Shown here: one piece after another, positions 57,129-64,000 of the stretch
Layout: every line of letters starts with the position of its first letter
How positions within the stretch are numbered: position 1 is the first letter of the stretch
Origin: Actinomadura graeca
GTDB lineage: Bacteria; Actinomycetota; Actinomycetes; Streptosporangiales; Streptosporangiaceae
Reading direction: 5' to 3'
DNA length: 64,000 nucleotides
NCBI RefSeq assembly: GCF_019175365.1
Contig: NZ_CP059572.1
Location: 5,146,001 to 5,210,000, forward strand
The notes under the pieces: model-generated
Told to the model about the DNA's origin: nothing
What the model saw: only the letters and a program-made list of their open reading frames with translations
The model's database searches: none
Position numbers and translations under genes: made by a program

Positions 57129-58439
57129 GTGGCCCACCAGCCGACCGCTGAGGACGAGGTCGTCCCGCTCTGCCAGGAGCTGATCCGGATCGACACCAGC
57201 AACCCGGGAGATCATTCGGGGCCCGGGGAGAGGGCGGCGGCGGAGTACGTCGCCGAGAAGCTCGCAGAGGTGGGGCTGGAGGGGCGGATCTTCGAGTCGC
57301 ATCCGGGGCGGGCGAGTCTTGTGGCGCGGATCGAGGGGGAGGATCCGGGGCGGGACGCGTTGCTGCTGCATGGGCACCTGGACGTGGTGCCGGCGCGGCA
57401 GGAGGACTGGACACGGGATCCGTTCGGGGGAGAGATCGCGGACGGGTGCGTCTGGGGGCGCGGGGCCGTGGACATGAAGGACATGGACGCGATGATCCTG
57501 GCGGTGGTGCGGCAGCGGATGCGGGAGGGGCGCAGGCCGCCGCGGGACGTGGTGCTGGCGTTCCTCGCGGACGAGGAGGCCGGGGGGACGTGGGGTGCGC
57601 AGTGGCTCGTGGACCGGCATCCGGAGCTCTTCGAGGGGTGCACGGAGGCCGTGGGGGAGGTCGGGGGGTTCAGCCTGTCCGTGCCCGGGGACCGGCGGAT
57701 GTACCTCATCGAGACGGCGGAGAAGGGCATCGGATGGATGAATTTGACCGCGAAGGGGACCGCGGGGCACGGGTCCATGGTGCATCCGGACAATGCGGTC
57801 ACCGCTGTGGCGGCGGCGGTCGCCCGGCTGGGGGCGCATGAGTTCCCGGTGCAGTTGACGAAGTCGGTGCGGGCCTTCCTGGAGCGGGCGTGCATGGCGT
57901 ACGGGGTGGAGTTCGACCCAGAGCGGCCGGAGGAGTGCCTGGCGGAGATCGGGCCGCTGGCGCGGATGATCGGCGCGACGCTGCGGCACACGCTGAATCC
58001 GACGCGGCTGGACGCGGGTTATAAGACGAATGTCATCCCGCAGAGTGCGACGGCTCAGGTGGATGGGCGATTTTTGCCCGGATATGAGACGGATTTCTTC
58101 GCGACTGTGGACGAACTTCTCGGTCCGGATGTCGAGCGTGATTTCGTCCATCATGGCCAGGCGGTCGAGACCGACTACGAGGGGGCGCTGGTCGCGGCGA
58201 TGGAGGCGGCGCTGACCTCGGAGGATCCCGGCGCGCTCCCGGTCCCGTACTGCCTGAGCGGGGGGACGGACGCCAAGTCGTTCGCGCAACTGGGAATGCG
58301 GTGCTTCGGTTTCGCACCGCTCCGGCTTCCCCCAGAGTTGGACTTTTCCGGAATGTTCCATGGAATCGACGAACGGGTCCCGGTGGACGGGCTGCGGTTC
58401 GGCGTACGGGTCCTCGACCGGTTTATCGATCGGTCCTGA
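57129..58439 (+). CDS. M20-family metallopeptidase/amidohydrolase
   Basis: A 436-residue M20 enzyme: LLLHGHLDVVPARQEDWTRDPFGG (first metal His), GRGAVDMKDMDA (bridging Asp), ADEEAGGTWGAQWL (catalytic and metal Glu), GWMNLTAKGTAGHGSM (dimerisation lid) and SGMFHGIDERVP (last His). It resembles the M20 dipeptidase/DapE-like group called YgeY- or PepV-like in actinomycetes. GTG 57129 has GAAGG 8 bases upstream; GTG 57120 is in frame too. It begins the core-like region right of the tRNA. Confidence 0.92.
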   Translation: MAHQPTAEDEVVPLCQELIRIDTSNPGDHSGPGERAAAEYVAEKLAEVGLEGRIFESHPGRASLVARIEGEDPGRDALLLHGHLDVVPARQEDWTRDPFGGEIADGCVWGRGAVDMKDMDAMILAVVRQRMREGRRPPRDVVLAFLADEEAGGTWGAQWLVDRHPELFEGCTEAVGEVGGFSLSVPGDRRMYLIETAEKGIGWMNLTAKGTAGHGSMVHPDNAVTAVAAAVARLGAHEFPVQLTKSVRAFLERACMAYGVEFDPERPEECLAEIGPLARMIGATLRHTLNPTRLDAGYKTNVIPQSATAQVDGRFLPGYETDFFATVDELLGPDVERDFVHHGQAVETDYEGALVAAMEAALTSEDPGALPVPYCLSGGTDAKSFAQLGMRCFGFAPLRLPPELDFSGMFHGIDERVPVDGLRFGVRVLDRFIDRS

Positions 58440-58523
58440 TTTTCTCGCGCATTACCGCCACCGGTGCGGCCCGTGGTGCTACGGTTACCGTCTGTAGGGA
58501 CAGGACCGTGGGAGGGGCGACCG

Positions 58524-59156
58524 GTGGCGGACGATCAGGCGCGGGCGGGCCGGGTCCCGCTGCGCCGTGTCCTCCGGGGGTTGCTCGTCCTCGCGGGCCT
58601 GCTGTTCGCGGGCTGGCTGCTCGGCGGCCTCGCGCAATCGGCGCACGCCGACGAGCTGCCCCCGGCGACCAAGATCGTCAGGCCGACCGTGGACCATGTG
58701 GTCAACGAGGTGATGACGCCTCCCGCCACCGTGGTCCCGCCCGTGGAGGAGAAGAAGGCGCCGGTGGCGGCGCCGCCTCGGGCGGCGGTCGCCCCGCCGC
58801 CCAAGGCCGCGTCCCCGACGGTGGACGCCGTGCGGGCTCCACGGCCGCCTGAGAAGCGGCAGCATGTGGTGCCCGAGCGTCCCGTGGTGCGGAAGTACAA
58901 GGTCGTGCGGCACCGGTCCGCGACCGTGGCCGAGGTCCGCGTTCCGGCCCCCGATGTGCGGCCGGCGCCGATCCCGGCACCCGTCCAGGACGAGTCGACC
59001 GCGGCGGGTGCGCCCGTTTTCGCCGGTGCGGCCGGGCTCTCGGACGTCCGCGTCCGGATCCCCGCACGGCCACGCGCGTCGGCCGCGCGTCCCCTGGGTC
59101 CGGTGCCCCCGGTCGTCCGCACCGCCGCGGACGAGCCGTCCTTCGCGCCTGACTAG
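58524..59156 (+). CDS. Exported proline/valine-rich protein upstream of the chaplin-like gene
   Basis: A 210-residue protein starting at GTG 58524 after GGAGGGG. A signal-anchor (VLRGLLVLAGLLFAGWLLGGLAQSAHA) is followed by an extended Pro/Ala/Val/Arg-rich chain (PPPKAASPTVDAVRAPRPPEKRQHVVPERPVVRKYKVV) with no cysteines. It looks like a disordered wall-spanning or surface protein. It is 148 bases before the chaplin-like gene and may be part of the same surface layer. Confidence 0.7.
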   Translation: MADDQARAGRVPLRRVLRGLLVLAGLLFAGWLLGGLAQSAHADELPPATKIVRPTVDHVVNEVMTPPATVVPPVEEKKAPVAAPPRAAVAPPPKAASPTVDAVRAPRPPEKRQHVVPERPVVRKYKVVRHRSATVAEVRVPAPDVRPAPIPAPVQDESTAAGAPVFAGAAGLSDVRVRIPARPRASAARPLGPVPPVVRTAADEPSFAPD

Positions 59157-59304
59157 TCCCTAGATCCCAGGCTCCGGACCTCCCGCGTGGCTCGGGCGGT
59201 TCCGGGACGTGCCGTCGCGCACGTCATCTCCCACGAGATCCGGTGCGTCCGTCGGACGCGCACGTCTCGTTCCCTTTCATCGAACACTCCCCGAACGGAG
59301 CATC

Positions 59305-61785
59305 ATGCGAACGTGGGCAAAAAGCACCTCGCGTGCCGCGGTGCTCACCGCGAGCTTTGTCGCTCTCGGTGCCACCGCCATCCCCACCAGCGCTTTCGCC
59401 GACATCACCAACGGCGACAGCAGCGTCCTCGGCGGCAACCAGGTGAACCTGCCGATCTCCGCGCCGGTCGACGCCAGCGGCAACGCCGCGGCCGTCGGCG
59501 GCTCGGCGCACGGCGTCTCCAAGGGCGGCGCGTCCGCCACGGGAGGCGGGGGCGGCGGCCACAAGACGGCCGGTACGAGCGGTGTGGCGTCCGGCAACCA
59601 GGTGAACGCCCCGATCTCCGCGCCCGTCAACGCCTGCGGCAACGCCGTCGGCATCCTCGGTGACGCGGAGGCCGCCTGCGAGGGCGGCGCCACCGTGAAC
59701 AACGGCGCCGGAGGCGGGCAGATCACCGACGGCACGAGCGGCGCCGTCGCCGGGAACCAGGTGAACGCGCCGATCTCCGCGCCGGTCAACGCGTGCGGCA
59801 ACGGCGTGGGCCTGCTCGGCACCTCGGTGGCCGGGTGCGAGGGCGGCGCCAAGGTCAAGAACGGCGGCCACACCGGCGCGGGGCAGGCCACCTCCGGTGT
59901 CTCCAGCGTCCTCGGCGGCAACCAGGCGAACGTCCCGATCAGCATCCCGGTGGACGCCTGCGGCAACGCGGTCGGCAACGCGCACGCGGCCTGCGACGGC
60001 GGGGCGTCCGTCCGCAACGGCGGCCACGGGTCCGGCAGGCAGACGACCTCGGGCATTTCCAGCGTCCTGGGTGGCAACCAGGGCAATGTGCCCATCAGCA
60101 TCCCGGTCACCGCGTGCGGGAACGCCGCGGGCGTGGTCGGGGACGCGGCGGCCCTGTGCGAGGGCGGTGCGCACGCGCGCAGCAGCTCCGGCGGAGACCA
60201 GAGGACCTCGGGCATCTCCAGCGTCCTGGGTGGCAACCAGGGCAATGCGCCCATCAGCATCCCGGTCACCGCGTGCGGGAACGCCGCGGGCGTGGTCGGG
60301 GACGCGGGTGCGAAGTGCAACGGCCAGACGCTGGTCACGGGCCCGCACGGGTCCGGCGGGCAGACGTCCGGGAACTCGTCGGTCGGCGGCGGGAACCAGG
60401 CGAACGCGCCGGTCAACGCCCCCGCCATCGTCTGCGGCAATGGCGCCGCGGTCGTCGGCCGCGTGCTCACGGAGTGCCAGGGCGGCACGGGCGGCTACGA
60501 GCCCTACGGGCGGGCGATGGGCGCGAGCGCGCCCGCGCCGGTCGTCGAGTCGCTGCCGCTGAACCCGGGGTCGGCCCTGCCCATCCTGCCGAGGCTCGCC
60601 CCCGCCGCGTCCCACGTCCAGGGGACGGAGCTGCCCGTCGCGCGCGACCTCTTCGGCGCGCGTTTCCCGTCCGTGCCGGACGCCCTGCGCGCGGCCGACC
60701 CCCGTCCCCAGACCGACGAGGTCACCGGGCCCGCCGGGCCGCCCGACTCCGGCAGCGGTGCCGAGTCGGAGGAAGCCCCCGAATCGGGCGACCCGACGGG
60801 TGCGGACCTTCCGGACGACGGCGGTTCCGTCCCGGAGGCGCGCTCCGGCGCGAAGACCGGTACGAAGACCGGCACGCCGCTGCCCGGCTCGGGAGTCCTG
60901 CCCAAGGGAAAGGGACCGCTGGGAAGTAAGGGACTGCCGGGGGTCAAGGGGCTGCCCGGGGCCAAGGGGCTGCCGAAGCTTCCGAAGGCGCCGAAGCTGC
61001 CGAAGGCCGGGTCGCTGCCGGCGGCGCGGTCGGGCATGGGGACGCCGCTCGGTGCCGGAAGGCCGCCCTTCCCCGGGCCCATCTCGGACCTTCCGGGCCT
61101 GCTGTCCCACGGCCCGGCGGCCGGGATGCGCTCCGCCGGCGCGAACCCGCCCGTCACGTCGCTGCCGATCGACACGTCCGCGCTGCTCGGCGGGACCGGG
61201 GTTCCGCGCCTGATCAAGGGCGTGAAGCTGCCCGGGACGCCGGTCGCGCCGGCGCCCTCGTCGTCGCGGACGTCCGACGCGCCGGTCCCGGGCGTCCAGG
61301 CGCCGAGCCTGGACGGTGTCACGCTGCCGCAGGTGAACGGCGTTAAGCCGCTGAACCCGAACGCCCTGAAGCTGCCCGGCGCGAGCGGCGTCAACACGGG
61401 CGGCGTCAACACGGGCGGCATCGTGCTGCCCGGCACGGACGACCCGCGGCCGTCGGCCGCCGCGGGCGCGCAGTCGCCGAAGGCGGACACGCCGCGGCTT
61501 CCGCTGCTGGACGGCACGAAGCTGCTGGACGCGGGCACCGCGAAGACCCCGGCCGCGAGCGGCGCCCAGGCGCCGGGAGCGTCCGGCCTGCCGGTGACCA
61601 CCGGCGTCAAGGCGCCGCAGACGGACCCGGAGATCGGCCCGCTGAAGCCGGTCGCCGCCCAGGGGTCGATCACCACGGACACCAAGTCGGGGTCGATGTG
61701 GGTGCTGGGCCTCGCGGCGGTGGTCGCCGCCGTTTCCGGGGCGCTGGCGCTGACGCGGCGCGTCAAGCTGGGCGGACGCCGCTGA
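59305..61785 (+). CDS. Large chaplin-like repeat protein with C-terminal membrane anchor
   Basis: An 826-residue secreted protein. A signal peptide ends at SAFA (residue 32). Seven chaplin-like repeats of about 50 residues follow (59401-60495): GNQVNAPISAPVNACGNAVG ... C-E-G-G; all but the first and last keep the standard two cysteines, and repeats 5 and 6 are almost identical in DNA. Chaplins are about 40-residue amyloid-forming units that coat aerial hyphae; long ones usually have two. A 370-residue Pro/Gly-rich stalk follows, partly collagen-like (GPLGSKGLPGVKGLPGAKG). The end is a membrane helix MWVLGLAAVVAAVSGALAL plus RRVKLGGRR; no LPxTG-like sortase motif is evident. GGAG at 59297-59300 sets ATG 59305. 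Confidence 0.85.
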   Translation: MRTWAKSTSRAAVLTASFVALGATAIPTSAFADITNGDSSVLGGNQVNLPISAPVDASGNAAAVGGSAHGVSKGGASATGGGGGGHKTAGTSGVASGNQVNAPISAPVNACGNAVGILGDAEAACEGGATVNNGAGGGQITDGTSGAVAGNQVNAPISAPVNACGNGVGLLGTSVAGCEGGAKVKNGGHTGAGQATSGVSSVLGGNQANVPISIPVDACGNAVGNAHAACDGGASVRNGGHGSGRQTTSGISSVLGGNQGNVPISIPVTACGNAAGVVGDAAALCEGGAHARSSSGGDQRTSGISSVLGGNQGNAPISIPVTACGNAAGVVGDAGAKCNGQTLVTGPHGSGGQTSGNSSVGGGNQANAPVNAPAIVCGNGAAVVGRVLTECQGGTGGYEPYGRAMGASAPAPVVESLPLNPGSALPILPRLAPAASHVQGTELPVARDLFGARFPSVPDALRAADPRPQTDEVTGPAGPPDSGSGAESEEAPESGDPTGADLPDDGGSVPEARSGAKTGTKTGTPLPGSGVLPKGKGPLGSKGLPGVKGLPGAKGLPKLPKAPKLPKAGSLPAARSGMGTPLGAGRPPFPGPISDLPGLLSHGPAAGMRSAGANPPVTSLPIDTSALLGGTGVPRLIKGVKLPGTPVAPAPSSSRTSDAPVPGVQAPSLDGVTLPQVNGVKPLNPNALKLPGASGVNTGGVNTGGIVLPGTDDPRPSAAAGAQSPKADTPRLPLLDGTKLLDAGTAKTPAASGAQAPGASGLPVTTGVKAPQTDPEIGPLKPVAAQGSITTDTKSGSMWVLGLAAVVAAVSGALALTRRVKLGGRR
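60046..60307 (+). repeat. Two 103-bp near-identical repeats in the chaplin-like gene
   Basis: 60046-60148 and 60205-60307 differ at two bases. They encode the cores of repeats 5 and 6 and must be a recent duplication or conversion. Confidence 0.9.
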
Positions 61786-61802
61786 CAGGACGAGTCCGGC
61801 CG

Positions 61803-61824
61803 GACGGCCGGTGACCCGGCCGTC
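61803..61824 (+). terminator. Hairpin after the chaplin-like gene
   Basis: Perfect 9-bp stem GACGGCCGG/CCGGCCGTC with a 4-base loop, 18 bases after the stop. The remaining bases up to 62108 show no gene; they include tandem GGGCGGGTACGGGCGG-like repeats near 62025-62060. Confidence 0.6.
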
Positions 61825-62108
61825 GCCGGGGCCGGGATGGTGCAGTCCCGGCATCGGCGGACGGCGTAGGGGGTCGAGAACGCTTTGCCCGTCCCGGAAG
61901 CGCGGTCCGGGGCGGGCAAAGCCATGTCCGCAGCGGTTATGATTACGCCATGTCATAGGATTCGTACGTAGTGCTACGCTCCGGACGCGGACGGACGGGT
62001 CGGACGTGATCGGGTCAGACGCCGCGGGCGGGTACGGGCGGGTACGGGCGGACATAGGCGGGCAGCAACGTGCAGGGGACGGGCAGGGACGCGAACCCGC
62101 GTCGGCGG

Positions 62109-62294
62109 TCAGAACGTGCGGACCTGACGGATGACCTTGCGGCGGAGTTGGATACGACGGCTACCGTCGGGGTAGAGGCGCAACCGATCGATCTCCCAGC
62201 CGCCGTGCTCGGCGTGCTCGGTCAAGATCTGCCGGGCGGTATCACGCGTGGTGCCGCGCGGCAGTGACAAGACGAGGTAGGTGTACTCCACCAT
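62109..62294 (-). CDS. DUF5703-family small protein
   Basis: A 61-residue protein, MVEYTYLVLSLPRGTTRDTA ... GGWEIDRLRLYPDGSRRIQL, matching a small conserved actinobacterial family that sits near topA. Function unknown. ATG 62294 is preferred; ATG 62303 adds three residues. It is divergent from topA. The 283 bases between them hold the topA promoter region, but I see no firm box. Confidence 0.85.
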   Translation of the reverse strand: MVEYTYLVLSLPRGTTRDTARQILTEHAEHGGWEIDRLRLYPDGSRRIQLRRKVIRQVRTF

Positions 62295-62577
62295 TGCGAC
62301 CATTATTACTTGGTCAGCCGGGAGCGGGACACCGTACGGTGGCGGCTCGGTCCTCGCGTGTGCCGGTGGCATGTCATCCTGTCGGGGGCGCGGACGGCGC
62401 CGGAGATCGCGCCCGCCTCACCGGGCGGGGCGGCGACCGCGGGACGCGCCGCGGGGACGGCCGCGGGAACCGCGGGGCATGAACGCGCCGTCAGACGACG
62501 TTGTAGGAGCCTGACAAGCAGAGCCGAGCAAGAAGAGCCTAAGCAAGAAGACCAAAGACAGCGAGGTTGGAGCGACT

Positions 62578-64000
62578 GTGCCAGCCAAGAACGGCACCGC
62601 GGGCAGTGGCCGGGACAACGGCGCCGGTACGCGCCTGGTGATCGTCGAGTCGCCGGCGAAGGCGAAGACGATCGCCGGGTACCTGGGCCGTGGCTACATC
62701 GTGGAGTCCAGTATCGGCCATATCCGGGACCTTCCCGGCAGCGCCTCGGAGGTGCCGGCCAAGTACAAGGGCGAGCCGTGGGCCAAGCTCGGCGTGAACG
62801 TCGAGCAGGACTTCGAGCCGCTCTACGTGGTCAACACCGACAAGCGGCAGCAGGTGGCCAAGCTCAAGAAACTGCTCGCCGAGGCCGACGAGCTGTTCCT
62901 CGCGACGGACGAGGACCGGGAGGGCGAGGCGATCGCCTGGCACCTTCAGGACGTCCTCAAGCCGAAGGTGCCCGTGCACCGGATGGTCTTCAACGAGATC
63001 ACCAAGGACGCGATCCAGCGCGCCGCCGCCAACCCGCGCCAGCTGAACATGCGCCTGGTGGACGCGCAGGAGACGCGCCGCATCCTGGACCGCCTGTACG
63101 GGTACGAGGTCAGTCCCGTCCTGTGGAAGAAGGTCATGCCGAGGCTGTCGGCGGGCCGGGTGCAGTCGGTGGCGACGCGGCTGGTCGTGGAGCGCGAGCG
63201 GGAGCGGATCGCGTTCGTCCCGGCGCACTATTGGGACATCGCCGCGCAGTTCGACACCGGGAAGGACGAGGAGCCCACGGCGTTCAAGGCCGGGCTCATC
63301 TCCGTGGATGGCAAGCGCGTCGCGCAGGGACGCGACTTCTCGTCCGACGGCAGGCTCAAGACCAAGGACGCCTTGCATCTGGACGAGGAGGCGGCGCGCG
63401 CGCTGGCCGAGCGTCTGCGTGAGCGTCCGTACTCCGTCAAGTCCGTCGAGCGGAAGCCGTACACCCGCAAGCCGTACCCGCCGTTCCGGACGACGACGTT
63501 GCAGCAGGAGGCCAGCCGCAAGCTGAGCTACTCCGCGAAGTACACGATGTCGGTCGCGCAGAAGCTGTACGAGAACGGCTTCATCACCTACATGCGCACC
63601 GACTCGATCACCCTCTCGGAGACGGCGATCACGGCGGCGCGGCGGCAGGCGGCGACGCTGTTCGGCGGCGAGTACGTCCCGGACAAGCCGCGCGTCTACG
63701 CGTCCAAGGTGAAGAACGCGCAGGAGGCGCACGAGGCGATCCGCCCGGCGGGCGACACGTTCCGCACCCCGGCGGAGACGGGCCTGTCCGGCGACCAGTT
63801 CCGGCTGTACGAGCTGATCTGGAAGCGGACGATCGCGTCCCAGATGAAGGACGCGGCGGGCCAGTCGGTGTCGATCCGCGTCACGGGCGTCTCGACCCGG
63901 GACGAGACGGCGGAGTTCGGCGCGACCGGCAAGACCATCACGTTCTACGGCTTCCTCAAGGCGTACGTGGAGAGCGCGGACGACCCGTCCACCGACCGGG
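62578..64000 (+). CDS. topA: DNA topoisomerase I, N-terminal part (runs off the right edge)
   Basis: At least 474 residues of type IA topoisomerase. The toprim domain reads LVIVESPAKAKTIAGYLG and ATDEDREGEAIAWH (acidic metal ligands); SAGRVQSVATRLVVERE follows; the active-site Tyr is in FITYMRTDS at about 63584-63610. It relaxes negative supercoils and is essential. GTG 62578 is the start, 10 residues before the family consensus picks up, with GGAG a few bases upstream. The gene has no in-window stop. Confidence 0.97.
   Translation, partial: MPAKNGTAGSGRDNGAGTRLVIVESPAKAKTIAGYLGRGYIVESSIGHIRDLPGSASEVPAKYKGEPWAKLGVNVEQDFEPLYVVNTDKRQQVAKLKKLLAEADELFLATDEDREGEAIAWHLQDVLKPKVPVHRMVFNEITKDAIQRAAANPRQLNMRLVDAQETRRILDRLYGYEVSPVLWKKVMPRLSAGRVQSVATRLVVERERERIAFVPAHYWDIAAQFDTGKDEEPTAFKAGLISVDGKRVAQGRDFSSDGRLKTKDALHLDEEAARALAERLRERPYSVKSVERKPYTRKPYPPFRTTTLQQEASRKLSYSAKYTMSVAQKLYENGFITYMRTDSITLSETAITAARRQAATLFGGEYVPDKPRVYASKVKNAQEAHEAIRPAGDTFRTPAETGLSGDQFRLYELIWKRTIASQMKDAAGQSVSIRVTGVSTRDETAEFGATGKTITFYGFLKAYVESADDPSTDR

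Noticed and set aside
59224..62055. A 943-codon minus-strand frame covering the chaplin-like gene
   Set aside because: Shadow of the repeat-rich plus-strand gene; composition is Arg/Gly/Val only and it has no start signal.

Overview
The window is about 72 percent GC with dense, overlapping genes. It carries SARP, SpdB-like and chaplin-like proteins and mycothiol-dependent chemistry, so the host is a mycelial actinomycete. An Actinomadura-like member of the Streptosporangiales is my best guess (inference from gene content only). No rRNA, CRISPR array or intact insertion sequence was seen.

Layout. (1) 1-9420 is the edge of an aromatic (type II) polyketide cluster: P450 tail, ferredoxin, SARP activator, ACP, di-domain aromatase/cyclase, ActIV-like metallo-beta-lactamase cyclase, SDR, SnoaL-like protein and a three-gene acyl-CoA carboxylase. 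Near position 1975 a beheaded flavin reductase meets a beheaded chain-length factor, so no ketosynthase is left in the window. (2) 9.4-23.5 kb is accessory and defence DNA: a STAND NTPase with seven near-identical TPRs, an I36-type small secreted protein, a complete type I Wadjet system (jetABCD, minus strand), and a divergent zinc-ribbon protein of unknown function. (3) 22.9-31.0 kb holds a TetR-controlled molybdenum aldehyde/xanthine oxidase and a LysR-flanked operon (hydrolase, F420-type oxidoreductase, methyltransferase). (4) 31.1-38.7 kb is the most interesting part. A Crp/Fnr regulator is followed by a five-gene, tightly coupled operon encoding a class III nucleotide cyclase-like protein, a P-loop/helical-repeat protein, a possible SPFH-like protein, a vWA-OmpA lipoprotein and a four-helix membrane protein. 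The cyclase C-terminus and the NTPase N-terminal region share an 18-residue Asn/Gly motif (12 of 18 identical), which suggests homotypic signalling. I do not recognise this operon as a described system.

(5) 38.8-42.5 kb is an Ssu/Tau-type ABC importer. It converges on (6) a seven-gene minus-strand operon (50.9-42.6 kb) joining mandelate-type upper steps (hydroxyacid dehydrogenase, benzoylformate decarboxylase, aldehyde dehydrogenase, MFS transporter) to the gentisate ring-cleavage pathway (dioxygenase, mycothiol-dependent maleylpyruvate isomerase, FAH-family hydrolase). An IclR regulator is divergent. (7) 51.7-57.0 kb is a graveyard of integrative elements next to tRNA-Leu(GAG): two tyrosine-integrase fragments, a serine-recombinase tail, a broken DUF2637 gene, a duplicated att core, a lower-GC resolvase-like gene, and an Rrf2/UlaG-like pair. 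(8) 57.1-64 kb returns to core-like genes: M20 peptidase, two surface proteins (one with seven chaplin-like repeats), a DUF5703 protein and the start of topA.

All calls come from reading the translated sequence and recalling family motifs. No database search was run.
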